Shown here piece by piece: positions 27,328 through 36,424 of a stretch of DNA of 64,000 nt (position 1 is the first letter of the stretch; each line of letters starts with the position of its first letter). Below the pieces are notes generated by a model, which was not told the origin of the DNA, searched no databases, and worked only from the letters and a program-made list of their open reading frames with translations. Source of the stretch: CAVXEH01 sp963805645 (GTDB taxonomy: Bacteria; Chloroflexota; Limnocylindria; QHBO01); contig CAWDVA010000003.1 of the NCBI GenBank assembly GCA_963805645.1, forward strand, positions 27,101 to 91,100. The letters run 5' to 3'. A program made the position numbers and the translations under genes.

Positions 27328-28388
27328 GTCGCCTGAAGAGAGCGCAGGGCCTCGCGCACTGCCCGTTTGGTCGCGGGCTCGAGCAACGTGCCAATGCCCT
27401 CGGCAAGTGATGAGTCGTCGGTGAAAGGCAGCCCTATGAAGTGTCGGGATGCGATCACCGTGAGTTCGCCACCGGCGCGGAAAACGATCGGAATGGTGTA
27501 GGCGATCGCGGTGTAGAGATTGTTCGGCGCGGCGTGCGCCGCGTAGGGATGACCGGATACAAGGGCGTAGTACAGCACGTCAGCCGCGGCGAGGGCGACG
27601 TCCGGATCGGGCAGCCAGCCCAGATACCGCAGGTTCGGCGTGTCCGTCTGGTCTTGCAGCCACGCCGCCTGCTCGCCGCGACCGGCGACCAGGACCAGGT
27701 GCTCGGGATGCGCTGTGGCGTGGCGAACCAGCGACGCCAGGTCGCGCGAGGGATCGAGACCTCCCGCATAGAGAATCGCCGGAAGGCCCCCGGGCAGGCC
27801 AAGCCGGGCGCGGGCCTCGTCTCGCGAGGGCAATTGCAGAGGTGGATCGATCCAGTTCCCCACGATGACGGACGCTATTCCGCGCTCGGCGAAGTAGGCC
27901 CGACGCTCCTCGCCGGGCGTGATGACGAGGGTCGCGAAGCGGGGGAGGTGGCGTTCGAGCCAGCCGATGAATCGCAACAGCCAGCCAGGGTACTTGCGGC
28001 TCTCCATCACCTCGTAGATCTCGAAGGCGTCGTACACGATCCGAGGTCGGCCGACGAGGGGAGCAATCAGCAGAGTGGCCAGCAGCATGGGGAGGTCAAC
28101 GGCATGAATGATGTCTGGTGGGTCGCGGCGCATGCTGGGAACGTGGGATGCGACTGCCTTTGCGAGGAACGGGAGCTGGGCCCATCGGCGCCCCACCCGA
28201 CTTCGAACATGCGACCGCTTGATCTCCACCGGGCCGTCGAAATCGTGCGTCGGCAGCTTCGCCTCGCGATCCCAGGCCAGGATGCGGACCCGGTAGCCGG
28301 CAGTCGCGAGGGCCTGCGAGACACGCCGCACTCTGACATCTGGGTCGTACGCGAAGCCGAAGAGGACGTCAACCCTCGGGTTTACCAA
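27246..28388 (-). CDS. GT4-type glycosyltransferase
   Basis: A 380-residue GT-B protein: VDVLFGFAYDPDVRVRRVSQAL, HAVDLPMLLATLL, VYDAFEIYEVMESR (the acceptor-domain DxxE region), VIVGNWIDPP, then the donor domain ILYAGGLDPSRDLASLV and HPYAAHAAPNNLYTAIAYTIP. I take the TTG at 28388 as start, because GGAGG lies six bases upstream and homology begins there; it overlaps the csaB-like gene by 20 bases. Last gene of the minus-strand wecB-wzx-csaB-GT operon; probably builds the wall polymer backbone. Confidence 0.82.
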   Translation of the reverse strand: MVNPRVDVLFGFAYDPDVRVRRVSQALATAGYRVRILAWDREAKLPTHDFDGPVEIKRSHVRSRVGRRWAQLPFLAKAVASHVPSMRRDPPDIIHAVDLPMLLATLLIAPLVGRPRIVYDAFEIYEVMESRKYPGWLLRFIGWLERHLPRFATLVITPGEERRAYFAERGIASVIVGNWIDPPLQLPSRDEARARLGLPGGLPAILYAGGLDPSRDLASLVRHATAHPEHLVLVAGRGEQAAWLQDQTDTPNLRYLGWLPDPDVALAAADVLYYALVSGHPYAAHAAPNNLYTAIAYTIPIVFRAGGELTVIASRHFIGLPFTDDSSLAEGIGTLLEPATKRAVREALRSLQATYTWERARASLLAAYPRPVTASKSDRP

Positions 28389-29466
28389 GCAGCGCCTCCA
28401 CAACTTCCGCCCAGCCCCCTGACACTCTGCTCCGCAGGCTCGTGACTCGATCGCGCACGTCCAGCTGGAGAGGTGCGGCGCTGACAAGCTCGAGGGATCT
28501 GGACAGACGCTCTCCGGACGCTTCCTCGATCGGCACCGCGAGGTCCAGCAGGCCTAGTTCAGCGGCTGCTGACGCCACCTTCTGATCGTAGACGATTGGA
28601 ACGCATGGGCGTCCTGCCAAAGATGCCAGGATTAACCCGTGAAGCCGAACGGACAGGACGAGTTCGAACGACGCGAGCTGCCTGATGGCAGTGCCGGGCT
28701 GGAGCGATAGGGGGAGAACGTCGGGACGTGCGGTCGGGAGAGAGTCGCACGCCGTCTCGACCGCCGCTATCGTCTCCTCGTCGACGGGCAGGTGCATCGG
28801 AAGCAGCGTGACTCTCGAGTGTCCTGCTCGGTTCCTGACCAGCTCGGCGATGGCAGATGCGAGCACCGGCGTGAGGGCCCTCTCACCTGGCGCCGGGCCT
28901 CGGACCACGATGGCCAGCCCTTCTGCCGCGGTCGAGGGTGCTGGAGGCTCGTTGAGGTAGGCGGGATCCGGGATAATGCTCACCCTCACGTTCGGAGCCA
29001 CCTGCATGGTCGAACTCGCGGACGCTGCATCGCGTACCGTGACGAGTTGTCCAAGCCGCAGCATGAGGCCGGCCAGCTCCCGCATGAGCCGGTGGCGAAA
29101 AGGCCCGACGCCGACGCTCACCCAGACGACCCGCGTTCCGAGGAGGCGGGCGAGCAGAACCCACGAGAGGTAGCGCGGGATGAGGGTGGGCCAGTAGTCG
29201 TTGATGACGCCTCCGCCCGCCATGATCAGCACGTCTGCTCGGCCCAACGTGCGGAGGAACGTCCAGCCGGGGAGGAACCGCGGAATGTGGACGCGGGGTC
29301 TGTCGGGGAAAGCGGCAATGGGAGCCTGAGAGCCGCCGGCCACCGCGATCACCTCTAGGTCATCGATGCCCCTGAGCGCATGTTCAATCCCCGTCAGGAT
29401 TGCTTCGTCGCCGACATTGCCGAATCCCTGGTAGCCGAGGGTCATCACCCTGGTTGCCCGACTCAT
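28369..29466 (-). CDS. csaB: CsaB-type polysaccharide pyruvyl transferase
   Basis: Transfers pyruvate from PEP onto a sugar (often ManNAc) of the wall polymer. The 365-residue protein has the family opening VMTLGYQGFGNVGDEAILTGI, MAGGGVINDYW, VSVGVGPFRHR, VTVRDAASA and SVRLHGLILASLAGRPCVPIVYDQK, with the conserved RLHG histidine. Start ATG 29466 overlaps the flippase stop by ATGA. In Bacillus and relatives CsaB makes the ketal-pyruvate epitope that SLH domains bind; SLH-like proteins are coded 3 kb away here, which supports the same role. Other PS_pyruv_trans enzymes act on other glycans. Confidence 0.82.
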   Translation of the reverse strand: MSRATRVMTLGYQGFGNVGDEAILTGIEHALRGIDDLEVIAVAGGSQAPIAAFPDRPRVHIPRFLPGWTFLRTLGRADVLIMAGGGVINDYWPTLIPRYLSWVLLARLLGTRVVWVSVGVGPFRHRLMRELAGLMLRLGQLVTVRDAASASSTMQVAPNVRVSIIPDPAYLNEPPAPSTAAEGLAIVVRGPAPGERALTPVLASAIAELVRNRAGHSRVTLLPMHLPVDEETIAAVETACDSLPTARPDVLPLSLQPGTAIRQLASFELVLSVRLHGLILASLAGRPCVPIVYDQKVASAAAELGLLDLAVPIEEASGERLSRSLELVSAAPLQLDVRDRVTSLRSRVSGGWAEVVEALLGKPEG

Positions 29467-30809
29467 CGTGGCGTCTCTGCCGTGCGCTGACGCCATATTC
29501 GCGACGGCCCGCCGACAATGGATCGCAGGTCAGTCATTGTGGGGAGAAGCAGCGAAATTCGCGCACCGGTGACCCGGCTGAATGCGATGGCCAGCAGCAT
29601 CGCGGACGCCGCATACGCGATGACGGAGGCGACGGCAGCCCCCTCAATGCCAAGGACCGGGATCAGAGTGACATCCAGGATGGCGGTCAGCACGACGATG
29701 AAGACCATGACCAAGGAGACGAGACCGGGGTGCCCACGGCCCTTCAGATCGCCCGCAAGAACACGCGCCGTGGTGAGTGGGATCATGGCCACCAGCAGTG
29801 TTCGGAGAGCCAGTACGCCACTGCGGAAGGCCTCGCCGAACGCGACTGTCAGGAGCGGCTCCGCGATCAGCCCGAGGATCAGCGCTGCGGCGGACACCAG
29901 CAGGATCGCCACGCGCACTGTTCGTTCGGTGAGTTCGGTCGAACCTGTGTCTTCGTGGGCGGCCACGCTTGGGAAGATGAGTGAGGATGCCGCGCTGGCG
30001 ACTTGGGCGACGACTTCAGATGCGCGAACCGCGATCGCGTAGATGCCGGCGGCCTGCAGGTTGAGCAGCGCGGGTACCAGCAACTGGTCAAGACGCAGAT
30101 TCAGGTACTGCAGCACGTTCCCGATCTGTCCCCGCCCGCCGATCGCGAGGGCGCCGCGCGCCGTCTGCACGTCCCATCTGCGCGGCCAATGGCCCATCGT
30201 GCGGCGAGCGACGAAGAACGACACGCCAGCGCTCGCGGCATACCCGAGGGACGCCGCGAGGACGAAGGCACCGTCTCCTGCTGCCAGCGACAGGAGCATC
30301 CAGGTGAGGGCGAATGTGGCACCGCCCCGCGCAAGCTCGCTGACGGTATACGAGCCCATTCGGCCGAGGCCCAGGATGACGGCCCCACCGAACTCGTACC
30401 AAATGACCGACGCGGCTACGATTGCTGCTACTGGCCCCAAGTACGCGCGTCCTGCTACGCCCGCGAGCGGTCCAATGACCGGCCAGGCCACGACCGCAAG
30501 GACAAACGCTCCAACGCTGGCCACTCCCGCAAGGACGCTGAGCGATCCGACGATCAGATCCTCCTCGTCTCTGCGCCGTCCCAACAGGTAGATCACCGCG
30601 ATGTTGATGCCGCCGTTGAAGATGACACCCGTGATCAGCCCTACGGTGAGTGCGACGCTCGCAGCCCCCAGCCCTGCGGGTCCGAGGTAGCGTGCACCCA
30701 GCACTCCCGTACCGAAACCGAGCAGTACCGAAGCTAGACGTACCGCGCCGAGGTTCAACACCGCCCGCGCAAAGGTCCGGTGACTCATCTGCTTCGGGTC
30801 TGCCCTCAC
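29463..30809 (-). CDS. Oligosaccharide flippase (Wzx-like)
   Basis: A 448-residue protein with 12-14 hydrophobic helices and the MOP-type N-terminus LGAVRLASVLLGFGTGVLGARYLG. It overlaps the upstream wecB stop and the downstream csaB start by four bases each, so translation of all three is coupled. Predicted to export the wall-polymer unit made with WecB-derived ManNAc. Confidence 0.88.
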   Translation of the reverse strand: MRADPKQMSHRTFARAVLNLGAVRLASVLLGFGTGVLGARYLGPAGLGAASVALTVGLITGVIFNGGINIAVIYLLGRRRDEEDLIVGSLSVLAGVASVGAFVLAVVAWPVIGPLAGVAGRAYLGPVAAIVAASVIWYEFGGAVILGLGRMGSYTVSELARGGATFALTWMLLSLAAGDGAFVLAASLGYAASAGVSFFVARRTMGHWPRRWDVQTARGALAIGGRGQIGNVLQYLNLRLDQLLVPALLNLQAAGIYAIAVRASEVVAQVASAASSLIFPSVAAHEDTGSTELTERTVRVAILLVSAAALILGLIAEPLLTVAFGEAFRSGVLALRTLLVAMIPLTTARVLAGDLKGRGHPGLVSLVMVFIVVLTAILDVTLIPVLGIEGAAVASVIAYAASAMLLAIAFSRVTGARISLLLPTMTDLRSIVGGPSRIWRQRTAETPR

Positions 30810-31927
30810 GAGACGGCGCGGGCTCCGTCGGCCAGAAGCACGTCGGTGATTCTGGCTGCTGCGCGGCCATCGCCGTACAGCTGAAGGCCCACAGATTGCA
30901 TGCGCTCCCGCGAAACCGGATCTCGAAGGATGTCGAGGGCCTCCTCCGCGATTGCCGCGCGCTCGGTCCCAACCACCCGAACCGCCCCAGCGTCGACCCC
31001 CTCGGGGCGCTCCGTGACTTGCCTAGTCACGATCACCGGCGTCCCTAGAGTCGGCGCTTCCTCCTGGATGCCCCCGGAATCGGTGACCACGAGCGCGGCC
31101 CCCTTCAGTAGCCGAATGAAGCTCGTATACGGTAGGGCGTCGACGATGAGAGCGTTCTCCTCACCTTGAAACACCGTCATGACGGGTCGTCGAACGACCG
31201 GATTCGGATGGAGGGAGAACACGAGGCGGTAGTTCGGCAACGCCCTGAGGACATCGCGCAGGCCCTCGGCGATCGTCCGAATGCCACCCCCCCACGATTC
31301 CCTGCGATGCGCAGTGGCGAGGATGTAGGGATGGCCATCGATCATGTCCCGGATCTCAGCCGGCAGCGACGACGGCTGCTCGAGGATGTAGCGAAGTGCA
31401 TCCACCACCGTGTTCCCGGTCACGTAAATGGACCCCGATACTCCCTCGCCTCGCAGGTTCTCGGCACCGCGTTCCGTCGGAGCGAAGTGCCAGCGCGCGA
31501 TGAGGCTGGCAACGCGTCGATTGAGCTCCTCCGGGAATGGGCGGCCCATGTCGTGTGATCGCAACCCGGCCTCGATGTGCGCGACCGGGATTCGGTGATG
31601 AAATGCCGAGAGTGCTGTGCCCGCGGTGCTGGTTGTATCTCCCTGGACAATCACTACCGAGGGCCGGTGGTGATCGAGCACCTCGCCCACGCGGGAAATC
31701 GATGCGCTCAGGATGTGGTCCAGCGTCTGCCCATGCACCATTAGTCGCAGATCGAGATCGGGCGTGACCCCAAAGAGTCGGAGGGTCTGGTCGACGAGTT
31801 CGCGGTGTTGACCGGTCGTTACTACCAGGGGGTCACGTCCCCGCCTGCGCAGCTGGAGAATCACAGGAGCAAGCTTGATCGCCTCCGGCCGCGTTCCGAA
31901 GAAGACAGCGATATTCATGGTCGCCAC
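30806..31927 (-). CDS. wecB: UDP-N-acetylglucosamine 2-epimerase (non-hydrolysing)
   Basis: Interconverts UDP-GlcNAc and UDP-ManNAc. The 373-residue enzyme has FGTRPEAIKLAPVI, QGDT with D97, HIEAGLRSHD with E119, PEELNR with E133/E134, ATAHRRESWGGGI and the donor-site DSGGIQEEAP. All catalytic residues of the E. coli enzyme have counterparts. The GTG at 31927 is preferred: a TAGTAT -10 element stands six bases upstream, so the transcript is probably leaderless; ATG 31918 is the alternative. First gene of the operon ending at 27246. Confidence 0.95.
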   Translation of the reverse strand: MATMNIAVFFGTRPEAIKLAPVILQLRRRGRDPLVVTTGQHRELVDQTLRLFGVTPDLDLRLMVHGQTLDHILSASISRVGEVLDHHRPSVVIVQGDTTSTAGTALSAFHHRIPVAHIEAGLRSHDMGRPFPEELNRRVASLIARWHFAPTERGAENLRGEGVSGSIYVTGNTVVDALRYILEQPSSLPAEIRDMIDGHPYILATAHRRESWGGGIRTIAEGLRDVLRALPNYRLVFSLHPNPVVRRPVMTVFQGEENALIVDALPYTSFIRLLKGAALVVTDSGGIQEEAPTLGTPVIVTRQVTERPEGVDAGAVRVVGTERAAIAEEALDILRDPVSRERMQSVGLQLYGDGRAAARITDVLLADGARAVS

Positions 31928-31933
31928 GCGGCC

Positions 31934-31939
31934 ATACTA
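31934..31939 (-). promoter_or_regulatory. -10 element of the wecB-wzx-csaB-GT operon
   Basis: TAGTAT on the minus strand, then GGCCGC and the GTG start of wecB. No ribosome site. Leaderless layout as at pseI, ppa and serA. Confidence 0.5.
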
Positions 31940-32018
31940 CGGCCAGTGAGCGGGCGTGGCGTCGGTGCTGGGGCAAGGGCGTTATAGGTCGGACCCACGA
32001 CGTCTGGCGGTCACCCCT

Positions 32019-32189
32019 GACACGGCCTTCCAGTCGCCGCTGGCGAGCACCGACTACTTCATTGACGACGAGGGCAGCCCGCTCGAGACCGACAGCAACC
32101 GCCTCGCCAACGCGGTGATCACCACCGGCTGCAGCGCCACGACCTACTGCCCGACCAAGCTTGTCACCCCGGGCCAGATGGCAACCTGA
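32019..32189 (+). pseudogene. SLH-like repeat remnant
   Basis: Reads the second half of one SLH-like repeat and one almost full repeat (STDYFIDDEGSPLETDSNR, then ITTGCSATTYCPTKLVTPGQ) before a stop at 32187-32189. It has no head domain and no start of its own. The sequence matches the C-terminal repeats of the three following genes, so it is the leftover 3' end of a fourth such gene. Confidence 0.75.
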
Positions 32190-32371
32190 CACCGAGACCT
32201 GTGAGCGAGCTCGTGACGTGGGGCTCTTGACGGGACAGATGCGCCATGTGTACAAGGGCGCAAGCGCACCCTTTCCCTGTGGCAATAGAAACACTGTGAC
32301 AAGGGGCATTGCGGGGAGGCATGGGGGAGCCAGTACCACAAGTGGCGGTGATTGGACCTGCCAGGAGGGAC

Positions 32372-34144
32372 ATGGTGAAGTACCGGACAGGTGCTGGTTG
32401 GCTGGTGCGCGCGCTCACCATTCTTACCAGCGCGACACTTCTCGCCGCCAATGCGACGTTTACAGTTCCATCGGCTCCAGTGGCGGCCACGGCATCCGCC
32501 TTTCCCGTGTTCTATGCGGTGCTCAACGGCGGCTCGCTTCTGCTGAGCCAGCCCGGCGCCCCGTCCGGATCGGGCTTCGCATTCATGGAGGTGGATGCCG
32601 CTTCGGGTCAGGTCTGCTACCAGGTGGAGTCCGACGGTCTAGGACAAGTCACCCGGGCCAGCCTCCTCGACTACACCGACACGCTGGTCGCAGACTTCGC
32701 TTTGCCCCCACTTGATGGAACCCCCAACAAAGACTGCGTGACCATTTCTCCCAGTACTGCTGCGAGCATCGTTGCTTCACCGGGGGACTACTCGGTCGTC
32801 TTCTACACGAACACCTACCCGTGGGGCGCCGCTGCCGGCAGCCTGTACACATCGACCACCAATCCCTGCAGCGTGCGGACGGCCACCTGGCAGGCGCCCA
32901 TTGGGGCCATCGACTATCTGTATCTTCAGCTCGGCCTGAAGGTGGCGCGCTTCGTGGGAACCGGGTTTCCCCCGAATGTGACGCTGAAGGCCGATCTGAC
33001 ATACGGCGGCGGCTCGCCGACGACGCAGGTTGCCGCAACCGACGCGAACGGGGACGTTGTGATCTACCACGCGTTTGCTGCCGGAGATGAGGGCCTTTGG
33101 ACCATGACGCTGACCGACCCGAACAACCTCACGTGTCACGGGTCGGCCCAGGTCGCGGTGAGTCCGATCTACTTTGGCGTCCGGACCCAGCTGTGCCCGT
33201 CCTCGATCCAGACGCCCAGTCAGTTGCTGGCCGTGGGCGCCAGCGCGTGCGGCCGACTCGTGCTGCTGCCCGCCGACTACTCCGACCCGCCTACGGGATA
33301 CACGGCGGATTGGGTTTCAGGCACGTTCGACAACGTGGTCATCCCCAAGGACGGGATGACGTGGCACACCACGGATGCCTACCCTGATGGCGGCGGCACG
33401 TGCGATCCGACGACCCACGTGTGCGATGGAGCGTGGAGCTACCGCCTGGACTGGACCCCTGCCGGGCCGACGAGCGTCTCGCAGGCGCTCGCCCCCTCGG
33501 GATATCGCATCGGGTACGCGCTCGCGTACAGCAATGGCCAGCTGATCCCCTCGACGTTCAGCACGGACCACGTGCTTCAATTCGACAGCACCGGCTACGC
33601 GGGCGGTGCCGTGGCCGTCATGTACGAGTTCGCCGGTCCTTTCACCGACATCGGCGGCTCGATCTTCGTGAACGACATCCTCTGGCTCTACGACGCGGGC
33701 ATCACCACCGGCTGCAGCGCCACGACCTTCTGCCCCGATGCCCCGGTGACCCGTGGCCAGATGGCCGCCTTCCTGGACCGCGCCCTGTCGTTGCCGACGA
33801 CGAGCACCGACTACTTCACCGATGACGAGGGCAGCCTCTTCGAGACCGACATCAACCGCCTCGCCGCGGCCGGCATCACCACCGGCTGCAGCGCCACGAC
33901 CTACTGCCCCGATGCCGACGTGACAAGAGGCCAGATGGCGGCCTACCTGGACCGTGCCCTGTCGTTGCCGACGACGAGCACCGACTACTTCACCGATGAC
34001 GAGGGCAGCCTCTTCGAGACCGACATCAACCGCCTGGCCGCAGCGGGCATCACCACCGGCTGCAGCCCCACCACCTACTGCCCCAACGAGTACGTCACGC
34101 GTGGCCAGATGGCCGCCTTCCTGCACCGGGCCTTCGGGCCGTGA
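32372..34144 (+). CDS. Secreted protein with CHRD-like N-domain and three SLH-like repeats
   Basis: A 590-residue exported protein. Signal peptide: Arg/Lys start, LVRALTILTSATLLAANATF, cleavage near AAATA-type sequence. Residues about 45-165 resemble a CHRD domain (GSGFAFMEVDAASGQVCYQV, DCVTISPSTAASIVASPGDY, PWGAAAGSLY), although the usual histidines are missing. A beta-rich middle follows. From residue 424 there are three repeats of the form DILWLYDAGITTGCSATTFC then VTRGQMAAFLDRAL, matching SLH in pattern but with a Cys pair. The ATG has AGGAGGG 5 bases upstream. Expected to attach non-covalently to a wall polymer. Confidence 0.82.
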   Translation: MVKYRTGAGWLVRALTILTSATLLAANATFTVPSAPVAATASAFPVFYAVLNGGSLLLSQPGAPSGSGFAFMEVDAASGQVCYQVESDGLGQVTRASLLDYTDTLVADFALPPLDGTPNKDCVTISPSTAASIVASPGDYSVVFYTNTYPWGAAAGSLYTSTTNPCSVRTATWQAPIGAIDYLYLQLGLKVARFVGTGFPPNVTLKADLTYGGGSPTTQVAATDANGDVVIYHAFAAGDEGLWTMTLTDPNNLTCHGSAQVAVSPIYFGVRTQLCPSSIQTPSQLLAVGASACGRLVLLPADYSDPPTGYTADWVSGTFDNVVIPKDGMTWHTTDAYPDGGGTCDPTTHVCDGAWSYRLDWTPAGPTSVSQALAPSGYRIGYALAYSNGQLIPSTFSTDHVLQFDSTGYAGGAVAVMYEFAGPFTDIGGSIFVNDILWLYDAGITTGCSATTFCPDAPVTRGQMAAFLDRALSLPTTSTDYFTDDEGSLFETDINRLAAAGITTGCSATTYCPDADVTRGQMAAYLDRALSLPTTSTDYFTDDEGSLFETDINRLAAAGITTGCSPTTYCPNEYVTRGQMAAFLHRAFGP

Positions 34145-34155
34145 GGGGGTGGGGG
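33641..34155 (+). repeat. Long direct repeat (anchor module), copy 1
   Basis: About 515 bases coding the three SLH-like repeats plus stop and the following GTGAGGGGGTGGGGGA. Nearly identical, at a fixed offset of 2180 bases, to 35821-36335; the main differences cluster at 33961-33972. Indicates recent duplication or gene conversion. Confidence 0.9.
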
Positions 34156-34233
34156 AGAGGGGCGAGATCCAGGCAAGGTCCCTGAACCGCTATTGTGCCA
34201 AGGGACATCGGACCATCGGGAGGGAGAATTCAG

Positions 34234-36324
34234 GTGAGACACCGCGGTCCGACCGCCATATGCGCACTCGCGTTGGCAGTGGCGCTACTGATACCCCCGG
34301 GCGTTGTGAGCGCACGACCTTCTGGACCGCCTGTCTCCGGAATGGATGGCCGCGGCGCAACCATCGCAATTCTGCCGACGCATACAGGCGTGTTGTACCC
34401 GATGACCCCCGGCCCGGCGGTACGGGCACCCGGAGCGTCAGCTGGGATGCTCCCACCGCGAGGAATGCTTCCGGCGGGGAAGCTAACGGTCCCGGTCGCA
34501 TCGGATGCTCCAGCACCCAGCCTAGCCACGCCCGTCCTTTCCGTGCCGGCAAACCCGGATCTGACGTCATCGCCGGGTTTCGCGGGCATCTCCGATTGCG
34601 AACTCGACTGCACGGAGCCGCCGGATCCGTGGATCGCGGTGGGCCCCGCGCATGTTGTTCAAGCGGTGAATCAGCACCTGCGCATGTCCTCTCTGAACGG
34701 CAGCACCGTGAAGACGATCGCGTTTGGTGCATTCTTCGCCGAGGCAGCCGGACAGGTCGGCGGCAGCTTCGATCCGCATGTGCTCTATGACGCGCCTCTC
34801 GGGCGCTGGCTCGCGGTCGCCGCAAGCTACGACTGCTCCGCGGGGCATCTCTATCTGGGGATCTCGACCGGGAGTGATCCGACAAGCACCTGGGTGCAAT
34901 ATCGGTTCGACTTCCTTGGGAGCCTTCCAGACTATCCGGGCCTGGGTGTCACATCCGACAAGATCGTTCTGTCAGCGAACCTCTTCTCGATCGTTCCGAA
35001 CGGCGGCTCTTGCGCACCGAGCCAGTTCGCCGGCTCCGTGCTGGATATCGTCGACACTGCCGCGCTTATCGCAGGCAACAGCGTGTTGTTCAGCGAGACA
35101 ACGCCGTCGCAGACCTACTTCACCTGGCGGCCGGCCGTAGCGTTCAGTAGCACCCCGGTCATGCACATGATCTCCGAGGGTGCCCTGTTCGACGTGATGT
35201 ACGGCACGATTACGGGAACGAACGCGGGCGGTAACCTATCCATCACGGCTTCGGACCTGAGCGCTCGAGGTGTCGTTCCCGGCTTTGCGCAGCCGCCGGT
35301 TCCCCACGGGGCTACAGGCTTCACGTCGCAGACCGTGGATGGTCGCCCCACAGACGCGCTATGGATGAACGGGATGCTCTGGTTCGTGTCCACGTACCCG
35401 TGCACCCCCACCGGCGACGCTACCGTCCGGGACTGCGTTCGGATCACCACCCTCAGCACCTCCGGCGATCCACCTTCTGCCGTGCAGGACTTCCTGATCG
35501 GCAGCACCGGATATGACTACTTCATGGGCGGCATCGGCCTGGCGGCTGACGGGACCCTCTTCATGGTTCTCTCAGTTTCGTCGGCCACGGACTTCATCGG
35601 GAGCTACGCCAGCGTCCACTTCCCGGTCGATCCCCCGAACACCTACCGTGCCCCGCTGCTGCTCCTGAAGACCGGCGGCGCGACCTACAACGGATCGCGC
35701 TGGGGCGACTATGTCGGCGTCGCGCAAGACCCGACGGACGCCCACCGCGTCTGGCAGGCCGACGAGTATGCGAACGCCTCCGGTCAGTGGTCGACGTGGA
35801 TCTCGCAGCTTCGCGGCCTGTTCACCGACATCGGCGGCTCGATCTTCGTGAACGACATCCTCTGGCTCTACGACGCGGGCATCACCACCGGCTGCAGCGC
35901 CACGACCTTCTGCCCCGATGCCCCGGTGACCCGTGGCCAGATGGCCGCCTTCCTGGACCGCGCCCTGTCGTTGCCGACGACGAGCACCGACTACTTCACC
36001 GATGACGAGGGCAGCCTCTTCGAGACCGACATCAACCGCCTCGCCGCGGCCGGCATCACCACCGGCTGCAGCGCCACGACCTACTGCCCCGATGCCGACG
36101 TGACAAGAGGCCAGATGGCGGCCTACCTGGACCGCGCCCTGCACCTGGCCAGCACGAGCACCGACTACTTCACCGATGACGAGGGCAGCCTCTTCGAGAC
36201 CGACATCAACCGCCTGGCCGCGGCGGGTATCACCACCGGCTGCAGCCCCACCACCTACTGCCCCAACGAGTACGTCACTCGTGGCCAGATGGCCGCCTTC
36301 CTGCACCGGGCCTTCGGGCCGTGA
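34234..36324 (+). CDS. Secreted propeller-like protein with three SLH-like repeats
   Basis: A 696-residue exported protein; signal peptide RGPTAICALALAVALLIPPGVVSA. The head (residues about 110-520) shows repeating beta segments such as PPDPWIAVGPAHVVQAVN, YDAPLGRWLAVAASYDC and GSRWGDYVGVAQDPTDAHRV, suggestive of a beta-propeller of unknown function. From residue 530 the three SLH-like repeats are almost identical to those of the preceding gene. GTG 34234 is the start, with GGGAGGGAG 7-8 bases upstream. Transcribed in the same direction as its neighbours, 90 bases after the preceding stop. Confidence 0.8.
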   Translation: MRHRGPTAICALALAVALLIPPGVVSARPSGPPVSGMDGRGATIAILPTHTGVLYPMTPGPAVRAPGASAGMLPPRGMLPAGKLTVPVASDAPAPSLATPVLSVPANPDLTSSPGFAGISDCELDCTEPPDPWIAVGPAHVVQAVNQHLRMSSLNGSTVKTIAFGAFFAEAAGQVGGSFDPHVLYDAPLGRWLAVAASYDCSAGHLYLGISTGSDPTSTWVQYRFDFLGSLPDYPGLGVTSDKIVLSANLFSIVPNGGSCAPSQFAGSVLDIVDTAALIAGNSVLFSETTPSQTYFTWRPAVAFSSTPVMHMISEGALFDVMYGTITGTNAGGNLSITASDLSARGVVPGFAQPPVPHGATGFTSQTVDGRPTDALWMNGMLWFVSTYPCTPTGDATVRDCVRITTLSTSGDPPSAVQDFLIGSTGYDYFMGGIGLAADGTLFMVLSVSSATDFIGSYASVHFPVDPPNTYRAPLLLLKTGGATYNGSRWGDYVGVAQDPTDAHRVWQADEYANASGQWSTWISQLRGLFTDIGGSIFVNDILWLYDAGITTGCSATTFCPDAPVTRGQMAAFLDRALSLPTTSTDYFTDDEGSLFETDINRLAAAGITTGCSATTYCPDADVTRGQMAAYLDRALHLASTSTDYFTDDEGSLFETDINRLAAAGITTGCSPTTYCPNEYVTRGQMAAFLHRAFGP

Positions 36325-36335
36325 GGGGGTGGGGG
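35821..36335 (+). repeat. Long direct repeat (anchor module), copy 2
   Basis: Second copy of the repeat at 33641-34155, offset 2180 bases, with about ten scattered or clustered substitutions. Identity starts exactly at the head/anchor junction and ends some 13 bases beyond the stop codon. Confidence 0.9.
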
Positions 36336-36424
36336 ATGACATGCAGCCAGTCTGGGTTCAGTGGGCTTCCTCATCCAGCGTGAACAGGGCCAGATAGCCA
36401 GAGTCATGTGATACTGGGGTCCTC

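Noticed and set aside
33317..34126. Long antisense frames across the SLH-like repeats (also 35572-36342 and 37262-38134)
   Set aside because: They mirror the codon bias of the coding strand, contain the reversed repeats and have no domain or ribosome site.
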